From Sipunculus nudus (taxonomy: Eukaryota > Annelida > Sipuncula > Golfingiida > Sipunculidae), in the NCBI GenBank assembly GCA_026874595.1, contig CM049306.1:102621142-102685141 (forward strand): a DNA stretch of 64,000 bases, given 5' to 3'. The translations under genes were made by a program, and so were the position numbers. Position 1 is the first letter of the stretch. Every line of letters starts with the position of its first letter. The notes beneath the pieces are model-generated. The model saw only the letters and a list, made by a program, of their open reading frames with translations, made no database searches and was not told where the DNA came from. Below, in pieces: positions 54,901 through 59,937 of the stretch.

Positions 54901-55087
54901 ACATCCTTGTTAAATGTAAAATATGTAAAGATATTTAATCTTTACAGGGAATTATGCATTTCCTAGGTGAGTGAAAAAAAAACTAACCTTGGCGGTCTCT
55001 AATTGGTCCCTGTGTAGCCCCTGGGTCTGGAGTTTGCGCCATGGCGGCTGCCACCAGCAGGACAAGTAATCCTACACTTTGTGACAT
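9432..55087 (-). CDS. Nrg: L1-family cell adhesion receptor (neuroglian type), complete gene, 23 coding exons
   Basis: Single-pass adhesion receptor of the neuronal and epithelial surface. The spliced CDS of 4,053 nt gives 1,350 residues. Order: signal peptide 1-17 (cleavage after AMA), Ig1 about 38-131, Ig2 132-236, Ig3 243-333, Ig4 335-424, Ig5 427-516, Ig6 520-612, FnIII-1 to FnIII-5 about 614-1136, membrane helix about 1148-1169, cytoplasmic tail to 1350. Six Ig plus five FnIII is the L1/neuroglian hallmark. Family landmarks include GTL.F..P..RDEGIYQCFAEN in Ig1, EPFQPS and PPRSFPK in Ig2, and IGYSGED at the end of FnIII-2. Each Ig has its Cys pair. An RSKR furin-type site lies in FnIII-3 (893-896). 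The tail lacks the FIGQY ankyrin motif, has 15 Tyr in the last 142 residues and ends SSFV, a class I PDZ ligand. All 22 introns within the CDS have GT/AG borders and compatible phases, and the large ones are filled with repeats. Confidence 0.95.
10393..10477 (-). CDS. Nrg: Receptor exon 22: juxtamembrane cytoplasmic segment
   Basis: 85-nt exon, acceptor ataacag, donor ac|gtatgt. Encodes ENEREEQIRTLQAQIATEQM then GIVNQYADT, a charged, probably helical stretch. IVNQY is the only place in the tail faintly like FIGQY, but it lacks the Phe and Gly. Confidence 0.85.
10910..11041 (-). CDS. Nrg: Receptor exon 21: transmembrane helix
   Basis: Encodes an extracellular stub (PPGDPVAERSPWFYG), about 22 hydrophobic residues (MLLIIALVIGFFFL core) and the stop-transfer LKR followed by VTDQRWESK. 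Acceptor gttacag, donor aaaag|gttagt. Confidence 0.93.
11492..11653 (-). CDS. Nrg: Receptor exon 20: FnIII-5, second half
   Basis: Encodes QYLWENTPDEYDRNWVYIEN and the FnIII core L-x-PGT-x-Y-x-ARVVAKNGAGQ, with the conserved Tyr and NGAG turn. Acceptor cctgtag, donor ttcc|gtaag. Confidence 0.92.
12092..12211 (-). CDS. Nrg: Receptor exon 19: FnIII-5, first half
   Basis: Starts PPSRPTFGFVDFWETAVNIT and carries the conserved Trp (ITWEPS) of FnIII strand B. Acceptor ccttgcag, donor agag|gtaaag. NIT is a possible N-glycosylation site. Confidence 0.92.
12465..12652. mobile_element. MITE with TA flanks (intron 18)
   Basis: Begins TA-CAGTGAAACCTC and ends GTTTCACTG-TA. The arms (about 24 nt, reaching ...TGTCGAA) are inverted repeats with few mismatches. 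At 184 bp with TA target duplication it looks like a Tc1/mariner-class non-autonomous element. Confidence 0.75.
13198..13377 (-). CDS. Nrg: Receptor exon 18: FnIII-4, second half
   Basis: Encodes LNMGRLQYRKPITDPSVTRA followed by LSGLQPQRLYRVFLSAVTQAG and GEPIFLDMSTTPAG, the usual FnIII L-x-P-x-x-x-Y-x-x-x-x-x-A pattern. Acceptor tttatag, donor ggtc|gtaagt. Confidence 0.93.
13955..14077 (-). CDS. Nrg: Receptor exon 17: FnIII-4, first half
   Basis: Encodes PGPPALFQVRARGATHFDMT, then WMAPREPNGVLIGYNMSYQS, including the conserved Trp and the PNGVLIGY turn typical of L1 FnIII-4. Donor cagtcaa|gtgagt was preferred over an in-exon GT because only it keeps the next exon in frame. Confidence 0.92.
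14205..16381. repeat. 2,177-bp tandem duplication, copy 1
   Basis: Copy 2 (16382-18558) repeats this segment with only a handful of base differences and one single-base deletion. The unit contains about 320 bp of flanking intron plus the first 1.86 kb of element E, so the 5' end of E occurs twice (14526 and 16703). Confidence 0.93.
15660..20640. repeat. Tandem array of about 338-bp units
   Basis: The landmark catgatcaatattcctgtg or a near variant recurs at about 15690, 16028, 16365, 17867, 18205, 18542, 18880, 19215, 19553, 19890 and 20229. Spacing is 335-339 bp except across the segmental-duplication junction. Each unit also carries an aggtgg(t/c)(g/a)ccacc core. Confidence 0.9.
16382..18558. 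repeat. 2,177-bp tandem duplication, copy 2
   Basis: Repeats 14205-16381 at a constant offset. The junction at about 16381-16390 joins a 338-bp unit (cctgtg) to intron sequence (caatttgatacatgg). Both parents share aatttga at the break, which suggests a microhomology- or slippage-type event. Confidence 0.93.
21018..22929 (+). mobile_element. Element A2, copy 1
   Basis: Starts ACAAGGGACCTATGGGTCAC, with GCTCAGCTG inside. Ends with a (GGAC)n tract and the hairpin around cttatag, then CAGCTGAGC-TAAAAA. About 1.9 kb and close to the copy at 25899-27831, including a long G run at about 22000. Confidence 0.8.
22930..23582. other. Intron sequence without recognised feature
   Basis: AT-rich. A short direct repeat (ctgaaa.tataagttaaaatattagaat) occurs near 22930 and 23000. 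Otherwise nothing recognisable. Confidence 0.4.
23583..24762 (+). mobile_element. Element C, copy 1
   Basis: Starts ACTAGAATACGGGTAG, with GTATCCGCC near 23618. Ends in a hairpin gtatccgcaaaac/gttttggcggatac and a short A-rich tail, so GTATCCGCC and GGCGGATAC are exact reverse complements. The interior has degenerate units each carrying the palindrome GGTGGCGCCACC. One palindrome present in copy 3 has been deleted here near 24285. Contains a C run near 23731-23749. Confidence 0.78.
24844..25145. repeat. 151-bp direct repeat, two units
   Basis: The segment starting gctgagccatggcaagctgc at 24844 recurs from 24995 with few changes, each ending ...caacagtgcttacag. It leads into the old A element to the right. 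Confidence 0.8.
25146..25898 (+). mobile_element. Old element A fragment, left part (split by A2 copy 2)
   Basis: Matches the interior of other A elements (aaaaaacgtgcc, gacatctaccattatgcc). It stops at ccaatatttaaa, where a younger A2 is inserted, and resumes at 27832. Confidence 0.75.
25899..27831 (+). mobile_element. Element A2, copy 2, nested in an older A element
   Basis: Near-identical to 21018-22929, with the same ACAAGGGACC start and CAGCTGAGC-TAAAA end and a G run at about 26897. Flanks on both sides belong to another A element. The unoccupied arrangement (ccaatatttaaaaaaattta) is preserved at 38217-38238, which fixes both ends to within a few A residues. Confidence 0.85.
27832..28385 (+). 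mobile_element. Old element A fragment, right part with intact 3' end
   Basis: Continues the element interrupted at 25898 and ends with a (GGAC)n tract, the A hairpin and CAGCTGAGC-TAAAAAA. Confidence 0.75.
28386..29318. other. Intron sequence, partly repeat-like
   Basis: At 28440-28740 a motif (gagaaggatcaagcatgtt) occurs twice about 190 bp apart, and a GGACGGACGG-like tract lies near 28725, so this may be the remains of another element. 28800-29318 shows nothing recognisable. Confidence 0.35.
29319..29553 (-). CDS. Nrg: Receptor exon 16: FnIII-3, second half, with RSKR site
   Basis: Encodes IQFWRTADGPEHMREQD, then PPYYRPPRSKRSLPG, then the FnIII core LPPNSEITFQVIVFNKYYAG. RSKR (codons at 29455-29466, residues 893-896) fits the furin R-X-K/R-R consensus. 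It sits in FnIII-3, where vertebrate L1-type CAMs are cut by proprotein convertases. Acceptor cctgacag, donor ggca|gtaagt. Confidence 0.93.
29949..32210 (+). mobile_element. Element B, copy 1: internal array of about 12 units of 181 bp
   Basis: Starts ACTAGATGTGTCGGAACG, with TGCCCCCGCC at about 29974. Ends tatgccccggccac/ttt/gtggtgggggca followed by TAAAA. The landmark ggtcaa.agtaggtcaac recurs about every 181 bp from 30046 to 32017. A GGACGGA-like tract precedes the 3' hairpin. No coding frame of interest. Confidence 0.82.
32334..32461 (-). CDS. Nrg: Receptor exon 15: FnIII-3, first half
   Basis: Encodes PTVFPTDVMVEPNSVKATEA, then YLTWTQV and IRGFFRGYR, the L1-type FnIII-3 pattern (W..V, RG.F.GY). 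Acceptor attgtag, donor acagg|gtaag. The 3' end of element B lies only about 120 bp beyond the donor. Confidence 0.92.
33067..33307 (-). CDS. Nrg: Receptor exon 14: FnIII-2, second part
   Basis: Encodes YYLISWKRQGINEQEKTHRV, a YVPFEISVKAANAMGDA core and EVFIGYSGED. The GYSGED ending is an L1-family signature at the end of FnIII-2. Acceptor tttacag, donor gaca|gtgagt. Confidence 0.94.
33732..34111 (-). CDS. Nrg: Receptor exon 13: complete FnIII-1 and start of FnIII-2
   Basis: A single 380-nt exon encodes FnIII-1 (VPEPPTNVRVERFDKSKRLV, W in IVWQPSMEN, NFTFRVLARNKVGLSHPS) and the first part of FnIII-2 to IIYWT. The N-glycosylation sites NTT, NIS and NFT are visible. Acceptor tttttag, donor gacg|gtaagc. 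Confidence 0.94.
34112..35580. other. Intron 12, 3' part, no recognised feature
   Basis: AT-rich sequence with short frames only. No terminal motif of the A, B, C or E families is seen before the A element start at 35581. Confidence 0.4.
36833..37012. repeat. (GA)n microsatellite
   Basis: Mostly GAGAGA with interruptions. Overlapping frames of R/E or S/L repeats are artefacts of the dinucleotide. Confidence 0.95.
38301..39137 (+). mobile_element. Element B, copy 2 with 4 internal units, nested in an A element
   Basis: Starts actagatgtgccggaactac, with TGCCCCCGCC. Ends GGCGGGGGCA-TAAAA, the exact reverse complement, so the short inverted motif is clear here. Internal units of about 180 bp number four, against about twelve in copy 1. 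The uninterrupted A sequence at about 27886-27912 (ctgaaataaagtccc) shows the empty site. Confidence 0.85.
39565..42183 (+). mobile_element. Element A1, full-length copy (plus orientation)
   Basis: Near-identical inverted counterpart of 1730-4360. Starts ACAAGGGACCTATGGGCCAC and ends with a (GGAC)n tract, the A hairpin and CAGCTGAGC-TAAAAA. Carries a frameshifted copy of the exon-like segment (40646-40749). Confidence 0.85.
40646..40749 (-). pseudogene. Exon-like segment in A1, frameshifted copy
   Basis: Same sequence as 3171-3275 in reverse, with the same ctccag and cag|gtgtcc borders. One base is lost where the other copy reads R-R-G-I-Q, and a Pro codon is changed to Leu, so the 35-codon frame is broken. 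Confidence 0.45.
42577..42867 (-). CDS. Nrg: Receptor exon 12: complete Ig6
   Basis: One 291-nt exon encodes the whole domain. Cys pair in AKFICTG and AKYTCVASN, Trp in LQITWKKDGDYID, then MDNSLTISGT and AQLIVQ. It closely follows the neuroglian Ig6 pattern (WKDG..ID, DNSLTI, YTCVA, ANLIVQ). Acceptor tttcag, donor caag|gtgaga. Confidence 0.95.
42922..43102. mobile_element. Degenerate MITE with TA flanks (intron 11)
   Basis: Left arm acaaagaaacctgtgtaata and agaccacc; right arm ggtggtctttcagacaggtt then ccactg, flanked by TA. About 177 bp between the TA pairs, with imperfect inverted arms. Confidence 0.6.
43592..43682 (-). CDS. Nrg: Receptor exon 11: Ig5, second half
   Basis: Encodes DVSLVDAGTYVCSATNKLGQ, then DQAEGTLIVR: the D-x-G-x-Y-x-C motif and the last strand. 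Acceptor tttccag, donor agaa|gtaag. Confidence 0.93.
44101..44282 (-). CDS. Nrg: Receptor exon 10: Ig5, first half
   Basis: Encodes EPPTITEPPLVGQKAAEDQT, ITLRCTVFGSPKPLVVWRKG and GGRFRVLENGHLEIT: first Cys, Trp and the G-x-L-x-I strand E. Acceptor tctgcag, donor acg|gtaag (phase 0). Confidence 0.94.
45415..45558 (-). CDS. Nrg: Receptor exon 9: Ig4, second half
   Basis: Encodes IPSDPRRIVTKNEMTFNNLT, then VQVIQCNATNKHGYIFANAY: second Cys and the NKHG turn typical of L1 Ig4. NLT and NAT are possible glycosylation sites. Acceptor cttcag, donor ttaa|gtgagt. Confidence 0.93.
45559..46617. other. Intron 8, 3' part, no recognised feature
   Basis: AT-rich, with short frames only and no terminal motif of the repeat families. 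Confidence 0.35.
46618..46719 (+). repeat. Repeat F, left part (host of element C copy 2)
   Basis: Starts acaaggcctacaggcctaca; a related stretch starts at 48952 (acaaggcctacaggtctaat). Both continue to cactgctgaaat.ct..cat and ggtgcaca. The start ACAAG recalls the A and E ends. Confidence 0.4.
46720..48098 (+). mobile_element. Element C, copy 2 (C-like 5' end, different 3' end)
   Basis: Starts actagaatacgggtagtcaa and has four or more units with the GGTGGCGCCACC core. It ends acataagctcacaggttcac followed by TAAAAAAA after a gacggacaacag tract, not in the GGCGGATAC hairpin of copies 1 and 3. It may be a chimera or a separate subfamily. Confidence 0.6.
48161..48292 (-). CDS. Nrg: Receptor exon 8: Ig4, first half
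   Basis: Encodes ASPYWKHKPQSRDAAEAGST, then TFICEAYGLPDPTYDWFING: first Cys and Trp. Acceptor ttaacag, donor aatg|gtatgt. Element C copy 2 ends about 60 bp beyond the donor. Confidence 0.93.
48401..48583. repeat. About 33-bp tandem repeat, five units
   Basis: Unit approximately tttagactgtgtgtgcatgt plus aggtgtgttta. Imperfect copies. Confidence 0.85.
48951..50740. repeat. Diverged repeat tract (F and C-like modules), intron 7
   Basis: Begins acaaggcctacaggtctaat. It has several C-like modules with the palindrome in worn form (ggtagtgccacc near 49153, ggtggcgacacc near 49496) and other segments resembling 47640-48010 (for example the gaagatttttgaaaggtttctaagc type). No clear ends, so an old element or a mosaic of elements. 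Confidence 0.5.
50864..51054 (-). CDS. Nrg: Receptor exon 7: Ig3, main part
   Basis: Encodes PTPRVDWARLDGKPMPNRAR, ESFGQELVIEKVQMDDAGKY and ECQGINDAAVVPTRRSFDLN: Trp, D-x-G-x-Y-x-C and the last strand. Acceptor ctgcag, donor caag|gtaag. Confidence 0.94.
51325..51427 (-). CDS. Nrg: Receptor exon 6: Ig3, first part
   Basis: Encodes MTMTMAPTLMWQSPTHQVSL, then REATWRIKCIFSGR, giving the first Ig3 Cys. The last codon is split (AG|G) and completed by exon 7. Acceptor ttccag, donor gaag|gtagtg. Confidence 0.9.
51884..52012 (-). CDS. Nrg: Receptor exon 5: Ig2, second half
   Basis: Encodes SLHIAHVKHEDRKDGRTYAC, then VVQNKVVRGFQQGDYQKVDP. The L-x-I/F..V strand and Y-x-C correspond to the L1 Ig2 end. 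Acceptor cttacag, donor ggag|gtaagt. Confidence 0.92.
52556..52738 (-). CDS. Nrg: Receptor exon 4: Ig2, first half
   Basis: Encodes LEPFQPSALITHRPQVGSPL, TLKCTPPRSFPKAEIFWTTV and a charged loop ending in DPE. EPFQPS, GSPLTLKC, PPRSFPK and IFW are strongly conserved in neuroglian and L1. Acceptor ttcacag, donor tgagg|gtgag. Confidence 0.95.
52739..53676. other. Intron 3, no recognised element
   Basis: AT-rich, with an (AT)n run at about 53436-53456. Nothing else seen. Confidence 0.4.
53677..53864 (-). CDS. Nrg: Receptor exon 3: Ig1, second half
   Basis: Encodes YKWQFNNEPFDPSGLDGRVA, IQPGVGTLIFARPIPRDEGI and YQCFAENIGGVS. GTL-x-F and YQCFAEN are diagnostic for L1/neuroglian Ig1. Acceptor ttaacag, donor gcca|gtaagt. 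Confidence 0.95.
54314..54419 (-). CDS. Nrg: Receptor exon 2: Ig1, first half
   Basis: Encodes VVIPPLIFREPPQIMAFRVE, then ESIEMPCVASGEPDPT, with the first Ig1 Cys and the GEPDPT turn before the Trp exon. Acceptor tttacag, donor caac|gtaag. Confidence 0.93.
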
Positions 55088-55115
55088 GGTCTGTTACCTC
55101 ATGCTCCCAGCACAC
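54988..55115 (-). CDS. Nrg: Receptor exon 1: start codon and signal peptide
   Basis: The CDS starts at ATG 55087-55085. MSQSVGLLVLLVAAAMA is a typical signal peptide (cleavage after AMA), followed by a short QTPDPGATQGPIRDRQ linker. An acceptor (gatttcag|gtgtgct) at 55115 puts 28 nt of 5' UTR in this exon, so a non-coding exon lies further upstream. Donor caag|gttagt. Confidence 0.92.
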
Positions 55116-55457
55116 CTGAAATCAATTATAAACAGCCAATGATACCTTACATCTGTTTTAATACAGTTAAGGATACTGACGCCTGAAAGTAAAGGTTAAA
55201 AAAACTGGTGCACTTTAGGAATAAAGACACTGATTTAAGTTAAAGACATTGATAGAAATGAAAGTTATTGCTTAGAATCAATAATAAAAGTCATTGATCC
55301 ATCTGGAAGTAATATTTAAGAAAAAACAATTCTGGCCATTGATGCCATAATTACTGGTACCTCAGTCTATTTTTAATTGAAGATTTTAATCATGAAAGGT
55401 GATCTGTGTGTACAGGTAGTCATTATTTTATGACTATACAGAAACAAATCGATGTAG

Positions 55458-55458
<1 letters not shown>

Positions 55459-55518
<60 letters not shown>

Positions 55519-55519
55519 C
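55459..55519. repeat. (TA)n(TG)n microsatellite
   Basis: A run of AT dinucleotides followed by GT dinucleotides, in the 5' UTR intron of the receptor gene. Confidence 0.95.
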
Positions 55520-56169
55520 TGCATATTGGTATAAGTTTATGATGCAGTTGAAATCTTAATAAAGTTGTTTCTAAGAACTGGGCTATACTTTCGGACAAGG
55601 ATTAAATCATCTCTACTGACGTTTCCTCGAAGGCAGTTTGTAAAATGTCAAAAATATTGTTGATCTCAATGCCATTGGATAACTGATGACCAAGTCCACA
55701 TTTATCAGTAATATTTAACTGAAAATTAAAAGAAATGTACCAACATTATCCGAATTTTCAACAAGAGCCATTAATAACCGTCCTAGTTGTAACAACTATC
55801 AGCTGGAATGGGCTGGACACTTACACATTTGATCTTAATAAGCACAGGAAATGTGTTGGCAACTGCAACACTCTTGCAGATCCTTGTTCAATATAATTAA
55901 CCGTTTAAACGGCAGACATTTACAACTAGCAACGCGATTAATCAGTTGGTGAGTGTATCTGACGATCTGCATAATACCAGAAAAAACACTGACGATTACG
56001 CCGTCTTGATTCAAATACGGGCAGATGTTTTCAGGTCACCAAAGTTTGGCCGCCATATTCCTATCAAACGCCGATGACAGTCGAGTTTAACGACGTCTGA
56101 AAGGTGAAACCAAACACTAAAGTCGACCACTAAGCCGGCCGAGGCCAGTTGCATTATGTAACACCCTAC

Positions 56170-56310
56170 CTTGTTATTAAATAGACCTCCTTTTCAGGGC
56201 AGTTCCTATCCCTGAAATTGAAAAAAGAAACTGTGTTTTGAACTTCACTGTATATGCTGACCCAATTGCACAGGTAGTCATTCACCATGTGACTTGGTTC
56301 GTCCAATCAG
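56170..56310 (-). promoter_or_regulatory. Possible receptor 5' UTR exon and promoter
   Basis: A good minus-strand donor (aacaag|gtaggg) lies at 56170. Upstream on the same strand is ATTGG, the inverted CCAAT box, at 56303-56307. The area is less repetitive and more CG-rich than the introns. No TATA box seen. Weak inference. Confidence 0.25.
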
Positions 56311-56910
56311 AGACATTTACACCTGCCAGGTAAGGCAACAAGAATGTGGGACAGATAATGACGCGACCGGGAAACCCCCCACCGTGACCACGTGCGCATG
56401 TACATAGCGTGCAGGGAGATAAGGATTGATATTTAATGGCGTAAATACAAATATAGATCTTCAAGAGGTTTAATTTATTCAGCTTATTTGAATATTTATT
56501 TATTTAAATATATCTGAATCAAGGTTATTAAAATATATTCGTTTATGGCATTCTAATAAATAATTTGTGACTGATCTTTCACAAAAAAATAAGAAGTATT
56601 ATATTGGTGCTGGAAGCTTTATTTTCTACTTGTCCGAAGAAAAAGTGGCCGACGTACGTCCGTGGACGATTAATGATTTGTAGTTTAAGGTAATTTAATT
56701 TGTCTGTGAGGTCATAACCACAAATAACAACAAAAATGACAATCGCATTAAAACTGGTATGCATTTTATGCAAAAATGAATTAAATGCAATAATGCAAAC
56801 AATATCGGCATATTTTTTCAATAAAAAAATTGACACTGACAAATGGCAATTCACATTTAAAAAAATTTAAAAAATTTAAGCATAAAATGATGAAGCAATT
56901 TGAGAATAAA

Positions 56911-58126
56911 ACTAGAATACGGGTAGTCGACAAGCGACCACGTGTATCCGCCTAAATCAGAGTGGAACGGGTGAAGAGAGGCATGGATTGAGTGGCAAGG
57001 GGAAATAGAGTGAAGTGTTGCATATTAGCATGGATGTCTGCAGCCAAATTGTGTATGTAGGTAATTGCTCCCCCCCCCCCCCCCCCCCACCACAAAATCC
57101 AGAAAGCCGTCCAAGTTGTATACATATGCAACATTTAAGGCAGATAAGTCAAACCACTACATGTATATGAGTGATTTTAGCCCGTGGCAGACAAACAGAT
57201 GGACGCTGAGCAAAAATGGTTGCAGGTGACGCCACCAGTTTTGCGTATGATAAAGAGCTATGTGAGAACTATACACATGCAAAATTTTGGCCCAATCGGT
57301 CAAACGGTTCCCAAGATATGAGCTTGGATGTCTGCTGCATAAACTAGAATGCAGGTGGCGCCACCTGTCATAAAATCAGAAAAGCTATCCAGGATGTATA
57401 CGCATGCCGAATTTCAGGTGAATTAGTCAAGTCACTGCAGAGATATGAGTGATTTTAACCCAAGGCAGACGAACAGATGGACACTGTGCAAACATGGTTG
57501 TAGGTGGCGCCACCATTTTTGTATATGTTATAAAGCTCTCCAAGGGCTACATTTGTGCAAAACAATTTTCCTGATCGGTCAAACAGTTCCCGAGATATGA
57601 GCTTGGATGTCTGCAGCGTAAACGTGAATGTAGGTGGCGCCACCTGTCATAAAATCAGAAAAGCTATCCAGGATGTATACGCATGCCGAATTTCAGGTGA
57701 ATTAGTCAAGTCACTGCAGAGATATGAGTGATTTTAACCCAAGGCAGACGAACAGATGGACACTGTGCAAACATGGTTGCAGGTGGCGCCACCATTTTTT
57801 TGTGTATGTTATAAATCTCTCCAAGGGCTACATTTGTGCAAAAAAAAATTCCTGATCGGTCAAACGGTTCCCGAGATATGTGGGTTTATGTGTGGAAACA
57901 GACGCACAAACGGACGCAGAGCGCAGAGGAAAGGTCAGAGGTCAAAACAAAATCGGGGCGCAGCAGTTCACATGTGACCCGAACATAATCCCGGGTTTCG
58001 TAAAATTCCGCCCGGCGGTTACGGAGGAGTTCTCCGGACACCTACGCGGTGGCGGGGGCGGCGGCGGCGGCGGTGGGCTGAAAACATAGTATCCGCAAAA
58101 CTCTGTTTTGGCGGATACAATAACAG
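56911..58126 (+). mobile_element. Element C, copy 3
   Basis: Best-preserved C copy: starts ACTAGAATACGGGTAGTCGA, with GTATCCGCC near 56943, and ends in the gtatccgc.../gcggatac hairpin plus aataac. Palindromic cores occur near 57234, 57355, 57507, 57632 and 57783, spaced alternately about 122-125 and 151 bp, giving a composite unit of about 276 bp. A C run lies at about 57070-57089. Confidence 0.82.
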
Positions 58127-58489
58127 GGAGTAGGAACTCTTATGGGTCTCTGATCCCAGTTTCCAGGGAAGATATTTTGGAAATGGCACACTTACATTAT
58201 AATGTTGTTTAACACTAGAATTAAACTATCTTAAATTATCTCAAATTGATATCAAATGGACTTCAATATGGACATTAAATGGGACAAACATATGGTATAT
58301 AACAAAGTCATATATATAACAATGTCATTTATGTATTATGTATAAGATGCACATAATCATTAAAAGCGGCGACCCATATAGCACCGTGTACAAAGAGAAA
58401 CTGAAGTTCCATCTCCAGAAATTGGACCAAAATCTATAATTCTAATAATTATTGCATTCCATATATGTAAATGTCATTATCTGAATAGC

Positions 58490-58531
58490 GGGGGGGGGGG
58501 GGTAGATAACATTAACCCCCCCCCCCCCCCC
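58490..58531. repeat. G-run / C-run inverted pair
   Basis: A run of about 13 G is followed 15 bp later by about 16 C, capable of a G:C hairpin with a short AT-rich loop (tagataacattaa). Confidence 0.8.
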
Positions 58532-58653
58532 ACAATTAGCTAAGAAAAAGTGGGGGATATGTACCCCGAACCCCCCTCCCCCGTATGGACTACCCTGCGT
58601 CATGCAGCAATTTGATTACCAGAGAAAACTGGTTTAAGGCTAAAAAATAAAAG

Positions 58654-58956
58654 GTATGGTTCTCAGGCACCGCCCGCATCAATTATAACCCCCGTATCAA
58701 CAATTTTTATTTTGATTTTCAATAGAAACTTACCAATTTTGAGCTTCAGCCGCTCAGACATTTTTTTTTCAAGAAGATAAAATCATACAATTTCCTTTAT
58801 TATGTAGTGCTCTTACTTGTTTAGCAAAATAAATCTGTTTTTATCATGCTTTTCCCTTAAAAAATGAAATTTTTATCGAAGCATACCAGAAAATTAAAAT
58901 TAAAAAAAACCACCCGCCCGCACTGATTTCTGATAAAAAGTGCCTGAGAACCATAC
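58654..58956. mobile_element. 303-bp MITE with 17-bp perfect terminal repeats
   Basis: GTATGGTTCTCAGGCAC at 58654-58670 and its exact reverse complement at 58940-58956. The subterminal cgcccgca and cgcccgcac recur in direct orientation near both ends. No frame of interest. Confidence 0.8.
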
Positions 58957-59937
58957 TTTTTTTTGGCCTAATCAATCAAATGATAGGACTATGCATCGTA
59001 AATATACAAATGAGTACCGCGTATTCTTCACAAAGGACAAATATGAAACAACTAAACAAATATTGTTTTAACAATATAAATGAAAACGTGATTAGAGGGG
59101 CAATAAATATCAGCAGCTAGCATATCCTTCCAACGTGGATTCATCAGTTTTTTTTTTTTTTGGATGGAATTAAAAAAAAACAAATATCTTCTGCTAGGTA
59201 TACTTTATTTCCCCAACAGTGTTTTTAATATAAATATCAACGATATAATCTAGAAGTAAATTAAAAAAATTTGATTATATTACATATGTGGGTGCATGTA
59301 GTATTTCTACAAAAATTCTTGCGTATCATATCCTCTAACTATGTTTGTCAATGAGAAATTCGCTACTGCTAAGCCTAATATATTAAAGCATGAACAACCA
59401 CCCAAGGAGGCTAAACTATTAATTGTGATTATAGGAGTAAAATAATTTAAATTGGTTAGAAAGAAATGCAAATATATATATAGCTGCAAATGTTAAAAAA
59501 CCCTTAGTTTTTCTTCGTCACTTTTCTTTGATCTGAAATTCAAAAAGGATTTATAACTTCTATATGATATCATTTATCCAGGGCTTGCTTCTCATGTGAT
59601 CACACCGGGGATAAGAGTCTGGCCATGATAGTTTGGCTTGTTTATACCTAAACGTTGTAGTTTTTAATGTCAAAATATTGATAGAAAGAAGTCCACAAAA
59701 ATGTGTACTCCGCACCGTTAACTGACCTTCGATCTCGTAGTGCGTGAACAGAAACCCCCTTTCTGAAGCAGGGGCTGTTGGAATGTAGGTATTTTTTTCC
59801 TTTATGCTACAATTAATTAAGTAACAACATATATGTGGGGTCTCGATCTAATTGTATGCGCCAAATCGAAATGCTGATATTTTTACTTATAAGCTATAAT
59901 TAAAATGATTAACCGTCATATCTCTGCGGTTTCTATC

